Source: Oikopleura dioica (Eukaryota > Chordata > Appendicularia > Copelata > Oikopleuridae). From it: 64,000 nt of DNA. The notes beneath the pieces were generated by a model, which saw nothing but the letters and a program-made list of their open reading frames with translations, made no database searches and was not told the origin of the DNA. Made by a program: the position numbers and the translations under genes. How positions within the stretch are numbered: position 1 is the first letter of the stretch; each line of letters begins with the position of its first letter. Positions 54,747-64,000 of the stretch are shown here, in pieces. The stretch covers positions 11,330,157 to 11,394,156 of the forward strand of contig OU015566.1 in NCBI GenBank assembly GCA_907165135.1. Direction: 5' to 3'.

Positions 54747-55932
54747 TTTATGCATTCAATTATTGATGGTACCCTATTCTGATCCGAAAACAGCGACCCT
54801 AATAACAATGATAATAAGGAAGACTTACCATATCGAGCTTCAGCTATGAACTCGATAGTTTAGCGTTTACTCTTGATTTTCGATACGTTACTGCCACCAC
54901 TAGATTGAAATTTATCTATTTAATAAAGCCACAGAATTGATTTGACATGAACTAACTTCAACTTGACGTCAGAATTTATCAAGAACATCTTGGCCTTTAT
55001 AAAAAAATTCTGTTTCTAAAATCAATTTCATAAATTTTCATTTTGAATTGATTTGAACGCGATAGCTACAAGACTACAGCGCGAGAGCACTTTGTAAGAC
55101 ACCGATAATTTTTATGAAGAAAGAAAACGCTGAGCAGTTTGAGCAGCAGGAATGCAGGTGTGTTTATAACTCATGCTCTAAGATTTCTAACGCATTTTGG
55201 AAGGGTTGAAATTTTCATGATAACGTGCTGGCCCAAACTTCAGCTGGAAATTCAATAGAAGACAGTACATATCACCCGTAACATCTGAGCTTTTCACACA
55301 CTATAGTTTCAAAATAATTCACCTTTTATTCAGCTTTATGGACCTTTTTTCAAAAACAGAGCAAAATTTTCTATGACGCCTTTCAACTAAATATTATCAT
55401 GCCTCCTTTCGCCGGCTGAATTTCAGGAATTCTTCGCTCTTCAAACTCTTGATATCCAGTGTCGTCTTACGTAGATTCTTCGTCCTTTGAAATAAATGAA
55501 GATTTCTAAGAGGCATAATATCAAACACAGAAAAACATGGCACTGGAAGAGAAGGTGTGTGTTTTTATGAAACGTCTACCATCATGGCCAAGTGTAAATT
55601 AAAAATGACATCACTCGGACCAAAATTAAAATTGGAGAAATTCCAGAGCCAGATTAAACTAGCCATGAGTACGAAAGTTTACGACTTCAACAACAAGTCA
55701 TTTTTGCAAGAATCGATGAAGTCACCTTAGGCTTTATTGAGTTGGCATCTCTTAGCACAGAATAAACACTGAGCACCATCAGTTGTACAGGGTCAGTACA
55801 ATAGAAAAGAAAAAAATAGACTGCAGTAGAAAAGAAAGGAATAAGATCAGTTATTGAACAAGTAGTGATTATCTTTTGTTTTGTTTTTGAATGTAAGCAA
55901 AATTCGACTATAAAGAATAAATAGATATTAGG
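54747..55932. other. Gene-free stretch, about 1.2 kb
   Basis: AT-rich, with no open frame of protein-like composition, RNA gene or repeat recognised. It should carry the 3' ends of the four-helix gene and the Mondo gene, which converge here. Confidence 0.6.
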
Positions 55933-58900
55933 CTAGTATTTTGAGCTGTCTTTCAGGAGCTCGTGCATTTTTCGCACGCAATCGGCGGGGAAGTCGGCGT
56001 TCGGGCGGAAGATGCAGGTGTCAGTGGAGATGAAGCGCGTTGCATCCGATACTGCAGGTCGAACATGAGGTAGTCTTGAGAAAATTTGAATGGCAGTTGA
56101 ATTTGTTGTACTTACGAGCAAGAGCGTTGGAGCCATTCTTGACTTGTTCTCCTAAACTTGGCCGCGTCCTGCACTGCCACCACCTGGTTGTACGATTCGA
56201 ACATTTTCCTCATTATCAAGTAAAAAGGAAAAAATTTGTAGTTTTGCTCAGTTCGCGCGGCAACGTACTGGAGAAATTCTCTGTGATTTTTATCACTTCG
56301 AACTTTTGAAAGAGGAAATCCAGTTTCCGGGAGTTGTTCCTAGAATAAAAAATATCCAGCTTATGAGATCATAAAAGATGTACCTGAGCGCATGAAATCT
56401 GTCTTTGAAGATTTTCACATTCTCTCCTCAGTAAGTCGATTTCTTGCTGCTTTCGCTTTTTCTCCATCTGATGGCGAATGATGGTGTCTTTTGCCTTCAT
56501 CAAAAGTCCTGCTTTTGAGATTTTCGTTGGCACTGAATGACCAGGGGTGTTGTTTGCCATGGTTTCGTTGAGAAGAGCTTCAAGATGGTCAAACCCTTGT
56601 TTCATTGTGGATCTTCTTCGACGCTCGGCACTTTGTTCCTAGAGGACTTTTAGCTATCAGCAAATAGTGATATTACGAAGAATAAATTCTAATTTTCGGT
56701 TAATTTTTAAGGACATCTATAAAATAAAATATCACCATTATAAATTGAAGAATCTCGAAATTCATAAGTTTGGCCACCATATCATGACAGACACCATATT
56801 TCACCTTTCACCATTTTTATCTTACAGTTTTTACTACGATCTCTTCCTTGACCTCTTGACTTACGTCTTCCTGCGCCTGTTGATACTGTTGGACATTTAT
56901 GCCGTTATCTTGACTCATTCCGTTGTCGATTTCTGTCTTCTGCTCATAATCATTGTTTCCGTATTGACTACTCTGAGCTTGAGGCTGGTAAGAGTCAGTC
57001 GCTGAGTTGGATATTCTCACTGCGTGACTATCTTTCGTTTGGCTGAAGATGACATTTTTTGAGACACTGTCTCCGCGAATCTGAGCGTAAGATCCATCTT
57101 CAAGGAGCTAAAAAATTTTCATGATCTCCGCTTTCATAAAGACAGCCATATTAAGAATTGATTTACCTGTAGTAGAACAATTTGCTTTCCATCTGGCAGT
57201 ATCACGTGACTCTCACGATCAATTTGGTCAATAGGAACGGTACCAATCTCCTCAATCGGAAGATCCATTTCGGAGTTGACCCGGACCCGGGATGGTGCCA
57301 TTTGTTGCTGCGTTTGCTGAGGTGGCTCGAATTGCGTTTGAGGTAAGGGCGGTCGTAATGGCGGAGGTTGTCTTTTTCATGTTTCAAATTTTGCTGTTTT
57401 GTAAAAATGTTTTTTATGAAATGATGAAATCTTTCCTGTTAGGTTGGCTGTACTCCATTGCCATGGGTTCCTGAGCTTGTTGTTGTTGATGCTGAATGTG
57501 ACGTTGAGGTGCAAGGGTTTGTTGGATCGGTTGTTGGAGCGTTCGGGGTGACTCGGATTGGATATACACAGGCATATTCTTTGAAGCAGCCTGAAAGTTA
57601 TGTAATAGACGCTCAACGATTTAAGGGAAAGCCTTTGCGTCTGAACAATGGTCTACTCTCTCTTTGTCAACTAATATTTTACAACAAGACCAAGTTTTTT
57701 TGAACGAAGATTCAAAAGTCTGCATGATCATCTGACGAAATTCTAACGTGCAATTTGACCTATGATCTTGGACAGGAAAGAGCGTTCAACAACTCAACTC
57801 AAATGTTTTCAAGTTTTCAGTTATTTTTTGCCGTTTATTTCGAACGTACCTGGTATCGATGGTTTTGGTTTTCGCTGTTTTTGCTGTTGAATGGTGAGTC
57901 GTATGGAGCATGCTCACTGTTTTTCGGATCTAAAGGACGTCTGAATTTGGGTGGCAGTAGGTTTACGCTTTTTTTGAAGTTTTTAGGGCTAAAGGGGGAG
58001 ATTTCGTGGAGAGTGAGGTTCACCACGCTTTCGAGGTCTTTCGGGCACATGCTCTCAAGTTGGTTGGACTTGGAGTTCCAAAGTTGGGAGAATCTCAATC
58101 TCGTGCTCGTTGAAGTTCTCAAAGTTATCTCGCCTTCATCCAGCGAAACTGGAGGATAGTCAGGCGCCATCAGCAGTTATGCTGCTGCATATTGCGCAAC
58201 ACTGGCGCCCTTGCAAGCTGATATTATCCCCTTATCTAAAAGTTGGAAATTGGAAGAGTTTACGAAGAGTCAATCCAAGATCAACCCAAAAGAACTACAA
58301 GAGAAACTACAGCTACTGCACCGCCAGTGTTATAATACCATTAAAGATATTATACTCACATAAGAAGTCCATCGACTCCATTGGATCCATACCAATGTCG
58401 TTGAGAAAACCTTGGCCGTTATCCGAAAGAAAACCAAATGATTCCATGTTGAAGAAACTATCCGTTGGGATAGCATTAGAAATCTTTCAGTGGGTTTCTT
58501 ATGAACATCGATAAAATCAAATGAAACATGGTCTTTAGCTTGTTGAAACCCTTGGCAAAGAATCGGGAATATCGTAAAAATGGCCAGAATCGATAACAAG
58601 CGCGTTGTCCAAGGGTTGCGTGTCCACAATGGGCACTGCCGGAAAAGGCTTCTGTTTCAGCCGCTTTAGAGAGCGTTCTGCTTGTTTCCAAAAGAATTTA
58701 CGCCACGTTTTGTACTCGTCGATTACTGCCTAAAAATTGGTCTTACTTTAAATTTAATGACGATCTTCAAATCTGAGTCTTGGAGACAAATTAATGATGA
58801 AACTGAATATTAATTTTAATGATCTTCAAACAGCTCGGAGCTAGACTTAACGATTAGATTATGCTAAGAATACGACAAGGGAGACTTTGCTGGTTGGCTC

Positions 58901-60045
58901 AGCCCCTAAAGAAACAATTTAACTGTGTCTACTTCAGAGGCGATCCTCTTTTTTTCAAAAAAAAATCGATTGATTAGAATTTATACCTATCATTTCTTAT
59001 ATTTTTAGGAAAAAATGAGATTCTCGAAGACATTTATCTATTGAATTATAAAAACGGTCTAGCCTTCCCCTTAATTCGACGACGATGTTTGAGCCTCGGG
59101 GTCGGCCTCGGCCTCAATTCGAGTTACGCCATTCTATCGTAACACCCATATAACTATCCTTTCTTTGGCGACCACGTGTATCGCGAGAAAAGAAATGCCG
59201 GGCTTTGGAATCAAGGAAGAGTACCTGAATCTGCTGACGCCAGTAATTGCCTTCTAGCAAGTGAACGTCTGGTTTTGCAGTGTAATCAGCTGAGTCTAGT
59301 GGTGTGACGAACTCGATCAGCTTCTTTCTTTTAATTTTGGAGAGCCCATCGAGATCTTGAAAATATATTGAAACCTGGGTTTTATTAGTATTGTTAGCTA
59401 AAGTAAGTATAATAAAATCATAAGATTTCCATGGAAGCGCGAAAATTCTTCACAGGAAAGCTCACGTGAGGGTACACTTCCTTACCAACTCTGCTGTCTA
59501 ACTTACATTGAATGTGCCAAGTTCGCCAGATGGCATTATTGAGGCGGATGCGATCCTTGAGGCGGATGTTCATGTTGTTGAACTTTTTCCATCTCGGAGT
59601 TGTGACACCATGTCTAAGGAAGAGTATTTTAAAGAATTAATGATTCAACTCAATGGATGATTTTTACTACTCTTAGAAGATCTATCCTAGCCCTAACCCT
59701 GACTGTTCTATTTGAACATATTCACGAAGAGGTAAATATGCGAAAATGGGGAAAACCCCGATCAATCTCAGTTAATTTACCCTTGAACCTTCTGTTAACA
59801 AGTTTCGATTGCATAATCTATTGTTACGTAAATTCTAGTTAATAATTACTTGAACGCAGTATTCATACAGTCGAACAAGTCCTGAAGATTTCGCTCGAAC
59901 GTGGGCCTTCCATCGCGTCTTGGGGTCTAAATGGAGGTTGTCAGGGACTAAGAACGTCTACGAAGGGTACCATAAAACCGGTAGGATCGGCATGGGGGTC
60001 GACGACCATAAAGTTGCCACTAGAGATGACATTTTGCTTATCCAT
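55933..60045 (-). CDS. Mondo/ChREBP family bHLH-zip transcription factor
   Basis: Glucose-responsive factor that works with MLX on carbohydrate-response elements. Start ATG 60045 (MDKQNVISSGNFMVVDPHAD) begins the Mondo conserved region (compare SGHFMVSSPHSD). A GT-AG intron then joins TPRRDGRPTFERNLQDLFDC; further exons give TTPRWKKFNNMNIRLKDRIR, LNNAIWRTWHIQ, IEFVTPLDSADYTAKPDVHL and LEGNYWRQQIQ. A roughly 490-nt intron is followed by AVIDEYKTWRKFFWKQAERS and SFGFLSDNGQGFLNDIGMDP. The middle is Pro/Gln-rich. The bHLH-zip (56369-56640) has MKQGFDHLEALLNE and PTKISKAGLLMKAKDTIIRH, with a leucine zipper. The C-terminal dimerisation/cytoplasmic-localisation domain has MFESYNQVVAVQDAAKFRRT and ends at TAG 55933. 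A short upstream exon may be missing. Confidence 0.85.
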
Positions 60046-60742
60046 CGTGTTGTATGCTCTAATTGGCTGCACGGGGGGCTCCCGCGCGCCACCACCAGCA
60101 AAAGGGATCGAGGGGAGCTCGCCGACGATGAGTCAGTGTCACTTGCAGCGAGAAAATCGGGCGCGCGTCTCTGCTTGAAAAAAGGCGAAAAAAGTAAGTC
60201 TGGTCACTCACGCGACGGATGATATCCACGCAGGCCCCTTGTGAGCCAGAGCGCCGCAGTGCGCTAAACGCCTACGCCCACGCCAAATCCTCTCCACGCA
60301 AAGTCAACTCAAGGCGCGCCCGGATGACCCTGGAAATCTCTTCCAGCTAAAAAGTCCTCCGTCAAAATTAACTTGCCAATTTCGGAAGATTTCAGCGGTA
60401 GCTCAAGAAAGTCTCTTTTCAAGACATTTCTATTCTGTGAATCGGCGAATTAAGGGTTAGAGAGAATTTTTTTTATTAAAATAATTGAGAACCTAATTCA
60501 ATTATTTAGCAATAAATATCAAAAAATCAAGAGTCCAAAAATACGATTGTTTAAAAATTTATTCAGTTTTATCTCTCTCAGACTGAATGACGAAAAAATA
60601 ACTTTTCTTTCTTTCTCCCTCTCAGAAAAGTTATCATATGGAATGGCGAAGAAAGCGAAATACACAGTAAAATATAACATTTGGTTAGTAACGAAAAAGA
60701 AGCTTTACATGTCGGGAACCACTTGGGTGATTATTGTTGACT
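60046..60742. other. Intergenic, GC-rich then AT-rich, nothing recognised
   Basis: The first 300 bp, next to the Mondo start, are GC-rich (for example around 60080-60330), unusual for the window, and may be the Mondo promoter or an unfound 5' exon. The rest is AT-rich. No RNA gene or repeat. Confidence 0.5.
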
Positions 60743-62946
60743 CTAAAGTTGATCAGCGAGGAACTGCTTGCCGATCTTTTCGACAAGACTTCGGAGAAGA
60801 ACAACGTCGGCTTTCTTGTTTGGTCCGGGTGGACCTTGGAAGCCTTGAGGACCGGGCTTTCCATCCGGGCCCTTTCGACCTTGTGGTCCGGGTTTGCCAT
60901 CAGCTCCTACGTAAATTGTATAACTTCGGGTTTACTATAATAAATTACCAGTAGCACCGCGGGGACCAGGATTTCCAACCGGGCCGTCAGGTCCAGGGGC
61001 ACCGTCTTCACCATCATCACCATCTGGACCAGGTAGACCTGGGGCACCATTGGGCCCAGGAACGCCATCGCGGCCATTGACAGTTGGTCCTCGTGGACCC
61101 GCAGGTCCTTGTGGTCCATCAGGACCAGGTTTGCCAGGAGCTCCCATTGGTCCAGTAGAACCTTTTACATTTAGTCAATTTTGAAAATAAATTTGATCTT
61201 ACCTTCGGGTCCTCTTGCACCATCTTTTCCGTTTGGTCCGCGCTGTCCAGGTGAACCTTGGCGACCTTGTTCTCCTTGTGCTCCAGCAGGTCCATCAGCA
61301 CCTGGTGGTCCTGGAGGTCCGCATTCGCCGTCTAATCCGTCAGCACCGTCGAGGCCATTTTTACCAGGCATGCCTGGAAGACCAGGAATACCATCAGGTC
61401 CTTGAGGACCTGGACCTCCGTCGGGAGCTCGAACGTTTTCTCCAGGGATTCCGTCAGGACCAGGTCGACCTTCTTTTCCGGCTTCTCCGTCAGGACCGTC
61501 CTGACCATCACGTCCAGGATCACCGTCGCGACCGCGCTCACCATCTCTTCCGGGTTCACCTCGCTCCCCATCTCGTCCACGCGGTCCCGGTGGTCCTTCA
61601 GGTCCTTGATCACCTCGACGTCCTTGTCCTGGTTCTCCAGGGGTCCAACTGGTCCTCTTGGACCCTCAGGACCTTGTTCACCGGCTGGACCAGGTAGACC
61701 AGCATCTCCGTCGGCACCATCAATACCTGGCTGACCTCTGTTACCTTGAGGCCCTCGCTCACCGGGCTCTCCAGGTTCACCACGCCGACCAGGTCGACCT
61801 CTTTCTCCTTCTCTGCCATCTTCCCCATCTTTGCCAGGGGCACCAGGAGGACCACGAATACCAGGAAGCCCTTTGTCATGGTTTTCTGGAATATCAACTT
61901 CGAAATCACAGACATAGGTTACTGGAGGACACTCATCATCAGTTTCGCCAATCACAGGAGCTTCTTCGACCATTTCTTGAGCCATTTCTCGGAATCTTGT
62001 TCCAGAAAGGTCTTCAGGGTAGACATAAAACTCAACAGATCGATCTTGCGAGGTAAATTCTTGAAGAGCAAGTTTGTTTGGACAGTCACGGAAGGGATTT
62101 GCTCGGTCGGCGTCGTCGCAGTAGGTCAAAGGGACAAACCAGGTATCGTACTCGTCAAGGAACTCCTTACCATTTCCAAGTACTTCCTGAGAATATTTTC
62201 CGTTGGAAATGATCACAACAGTAGCCTCTTCGTCGGAATTTGAGTATGTTCGGAAGTGAGACTTCGCTTCGTTTAGTGCCAATCTCATGTCAACACCTAT
62301 TGCAAAAAATAGTCAAAGTCATAAAATTGCTCGAAAACCTTGTCCAAGATAAGAAATTTCTTCGGCCACATTCTCCGCCAACAGCTCATCACTTGTGTAA
62401 ACCTTGTTGTCTCCAACATACTCGAAGCTGTTGGAAAAAACGGAGATAGAGTATTTGTAGTTTGTGGCGCCTTGAGCGTCAATATTGGCGACAAGAGTTG
62501 ATACGGTTCGTTTGACTAATGTAAAGTTGTAAAAGCCGTAAAATTGATGTATTTCCGGGCGTACCGTATGGAAGAAATTTATCGATGCAAATTGATGAGT
62601 CGATTACAAATAGGACATGACGCGGCTTTTGCTCGGGACGAGCGGCTTTGCAATTGCCGTTTGACTGGATAACTTCATCTTTCAAGAGTCATTTTGATAT
62701 TTTTCGGTAAATTGAACCTCTTTACAGTACTCATACGGTATCTAAGATAAAAATTCATGACTCTTTCCGAATGGAACTTCGATTGCTCTCTTCGCCCTGT
62801 GTTTAGTAACAGCGTTCTTTGAACCCTTAATACTTATTAAATTCAATAAATTCAAGCCCTAAAACCCGTCCGATAATATCTCCAATGTTCCATGTCCAGG
62901 CGTCTCCCGTCGCCAGCAGCGTCGTGAAAAAAGGAGCAAGTTTCAT
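60743..62946 (-). CDS. Secreted von Willebrand A plus collagen-repeat protein
   Basis: Extracellular-matrix type protein. ATG 62946 gives a signal peptide ([18 protein letters not shown]). GT-AG introns at about 62795-62831 and 62676-62758 lead to the vWA domain: [15 protein letters not shown] (a degenerate DxSxS metal site), then [35 protein letters not shown] and [14 protein letters not shown]. After a Cys-bearing linker ([16 protein letters not shown]), Gly-X-Y repeats run from 61870 to 60800. They are interrupted by short introns near 61160-61200 and 60910-60950 and a few imperfections. At 61640-61643 a run of four C (minus strand) breaks the Gly-X-Y frame; five would restore it. A 25-residue non-collagenous helix ([20 protein letters not shown]) ends at TAG 60743, a likely trimerisation segment. 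Confidence 0.82.
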
Positions 62947-63180
62947 CTCAAGTGGCGAATTTGAGTTTTTCGCCGGTACTTGAACTCTCTCTCAATTTCG
63001 CTTTTAGCGAATTGACGAGCAGATTGATTAGCCATGGAATTATTAGGATCGTAATAAACAGCGTCGATAACCAACTGATTTACGATGTATTAAATTCACG
63101 TCCAAACTGCTCTGCTTGGAATTTTTGGCTTATTTATGATTGATTTTTTCCTTTATTTGCTGATCGATGTACTAAATTAA
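62947..63180. other. Upstream region of the vWA-collagen gene
   Basis: AT-rich, with no TATA box at the expected distance from ATG 62946. CTAAATTAA at 63172-63180 is the left copy of the direct repeat flanking the foldback element. Confidence 0.5.
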
Positions 63181-63773
63181 GGGAATGACGACTAGGTTCG
63201 TGAGGACTAGGTTCGTGTGACTAGGTTCGTGGTGGGTTCTGCCAGACTATTGAAATCGGCCTATATTTTGGGGCAGTAAGGGAAATGGGTTGATGACTAG
63301 GTTCGTGTGACTAGGTTCGTGAGATTTTAAAATTTAAATAGAAAAATTTTGGGGCAGTAAGGGAAATGGGTTGATGACTAGGTTCGTGTGACTAGGTTCG
63401 TGTGACTAGGTTCGTGAAATTTGAAAAATGAAAAAATGTGGGACTATATTTGCCAAATGAGGCCTCCACGAACCTTGTCTCACGAACCTAGTCTTCACGA
63501 ACCAAGTCTTCACGAACCTAGTCACACGAACCTAGTCATCAAGCCATTTCCTTTACTGCCCCAAAATTTTTTCTAATTAAAATTTCACGAACCTAGTCAC
63601 ACGAACCTAGTCATCAACCCATTTCCCTTACTGCCCCAAAATGGTGAAGATACAAAAAATACATATAAAAATCCAATTTTCACGAACCTATTCACACGAA
63701 CAATTTTTTCCGACATGGCACCCACGAACCTAGTTACACGAACCTAGTCCTCACGAACCTGGTCATCGGTCTC
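63181..63773. mobile_element. Foldback (inverted-repeat) element with 9-bp flanking direct repeat
   Basis: The left arm (63181-63430) carries eight copies of GACTAGGTTCGTG(T) in plus orientation, in groups of three, two and three. The right arm (63461-63773) carries about twelve copies in reverse complement, groups mirrored. Between groups, the spacer TTTTGGGGCAGTAAGGGAAA also occurs twice per arm in mirror order. The outer ends match (GTTCGTGAGGACTAGG on both). The roughly 30-bp centre is unique. CTAAATTAA occurs immediately outside both ends (63172-63180 and 63774-63782), a likely target-site duplication; 9 bp is typical of Mutator-like elements. There is no ORF, so it is non-autonomous. 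Confidence 0.75.
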
Positions 63774-64000
63774 CTAAATTAAATATCAAGATAAAATTCT
63801 GATTAACATTCAAAGCTTGCAGAGAGGCATCGCAAACCAAAAGATTTTATGAAATGACAATCTTTTTTAGGATAGGTATAGTAGTTTATTGCAGAAAAAA
63901 TCCGTCAGTCATAAGAGCAGTTAAATCTGTCCTCAACATAAAAATATCCTTATCCGTCGTTTCGCGGCAAAAATTTCCAAAATAGAGCAGCGACGAACTA
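63774..64000. other. Right edge, nothing recognised
   Basis: Starts with the right copy of CTAAATTAA (63774-63782), then AT-rich sequence without a coding frame to the end of the window. Confidence 0.6.

Noticed and set aside
58110-58514. 134-codon plus-strand ORF opposite the Mondo gene
   Set aside because: Antisense to Mondo coding exons, with no independent support.
60547-61734. Plus-strand Pro/Gly- and His/Gln-rich frames opposite the collagen gene
   Set aside because: They are reverse-complement shadows of Gly-X-Y codons (GGN/CCN).
63187-63770. Regularly repeated 13-14-mers looking like a CRISPR array
   Set aside because: The repeats are adjacent, without unique spacers of constant length, occur in both orientations as mirrored arms, and the genome is eukaryotic.

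Overview
This is eukaryotic DNA, and most probably a marine tunicate of the appendicularian type (Oikopleura dioica or a close relative). The reasons are these. Animal-specific orthologues are packed at roughly one per 2 kb. Introns are mostly 35-50 nt (39, 43, 43, 44 nt examples were measured directly). Several introns appear to be GA-AG rather than GT-AG. Same-strand genes are separated by 75-200 bp, and many have an AG acceptor a few bases before the ATG with no donor upstream, as expected for spliced-leader trans-splicing in operons. Species assignment is inference; no rRNA or mitochondrial marker is present.

Layout. 1-3180 (-): GLD2-type poly(A) polymerase (cut by the left edge) behind ILF2/NF45. 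3181-4088: gene-free, with a possible decayed transposon. 4089-7170 (-): exocyst subunit EXOC3/Sec6. 7488-15503 (-): five closely spaced genes, transcribed in the order aldo-keto reductase, HINFP, CDC40/PRP17, TMEM222, COX10. 15504-17089: gene-free. 17090-21809 (+): OPA1 dynamin-like GTPase. 22057-24838 (+): beta-arrestin, with a small three-exon gene nested antisense in one of its introns. 25559-31832 (+): ECI2, two C2H2 zinc-finger genes and a coiled-coil/RS-tail gene, closely spaced. 32594-35131 (+): BTBD9. 35273-37852 (-): a receptor-type kinase whose ectodomain looks like a protease-associated (PA) domain. 38651-39618 (-): unknown cysteine-rich protein. 39619-41598: gene-free. 41599-44928 (+): secreted astacin protease with LDLa, EGF, Thr-rich mucin and Cys modules. 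45323-45574 (-): small secreted protein. 45989-47321 (+) and 47415-48155 (-): unknown genes. 48487-52498 (+): class II PI3-kinase. 52702-53767 (-) and 54150-54746 (+): a divergent pair, a PLA2-fold protein lacking the catalytic His/Asp and a four-helix membrane protein. 55933-60045 (-): Mondo/ChREBP glucose-responsive factor. 60743-62946 (-): von Willebrand A plus collagen protein. 63181-63773: a foldback repeat element flanked by a 9-bp direct repeat.

Two kinds of 5' end can be seen. Housekeeping genes in runs (RNA processing, mitochondria, histone transcription factor, exocytosis) have a splice acceptor at the ATG. The secreted or membrane genes (astacin, small secreted protein, PLA2-like, four-helix protein) each have a TATA box 40-130 bp before the ATG and stand alone.

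The features most worth following up are the PA-domain kinase, the nested antisense gene, the GA-AG introns, the DFN motif in the PI3-kinase, the catalytically dead PLA2 and the foldback element. All gene calls come from reading translated sequence against remembered family motifs; no search was run. Exon limits are exact only where stated.
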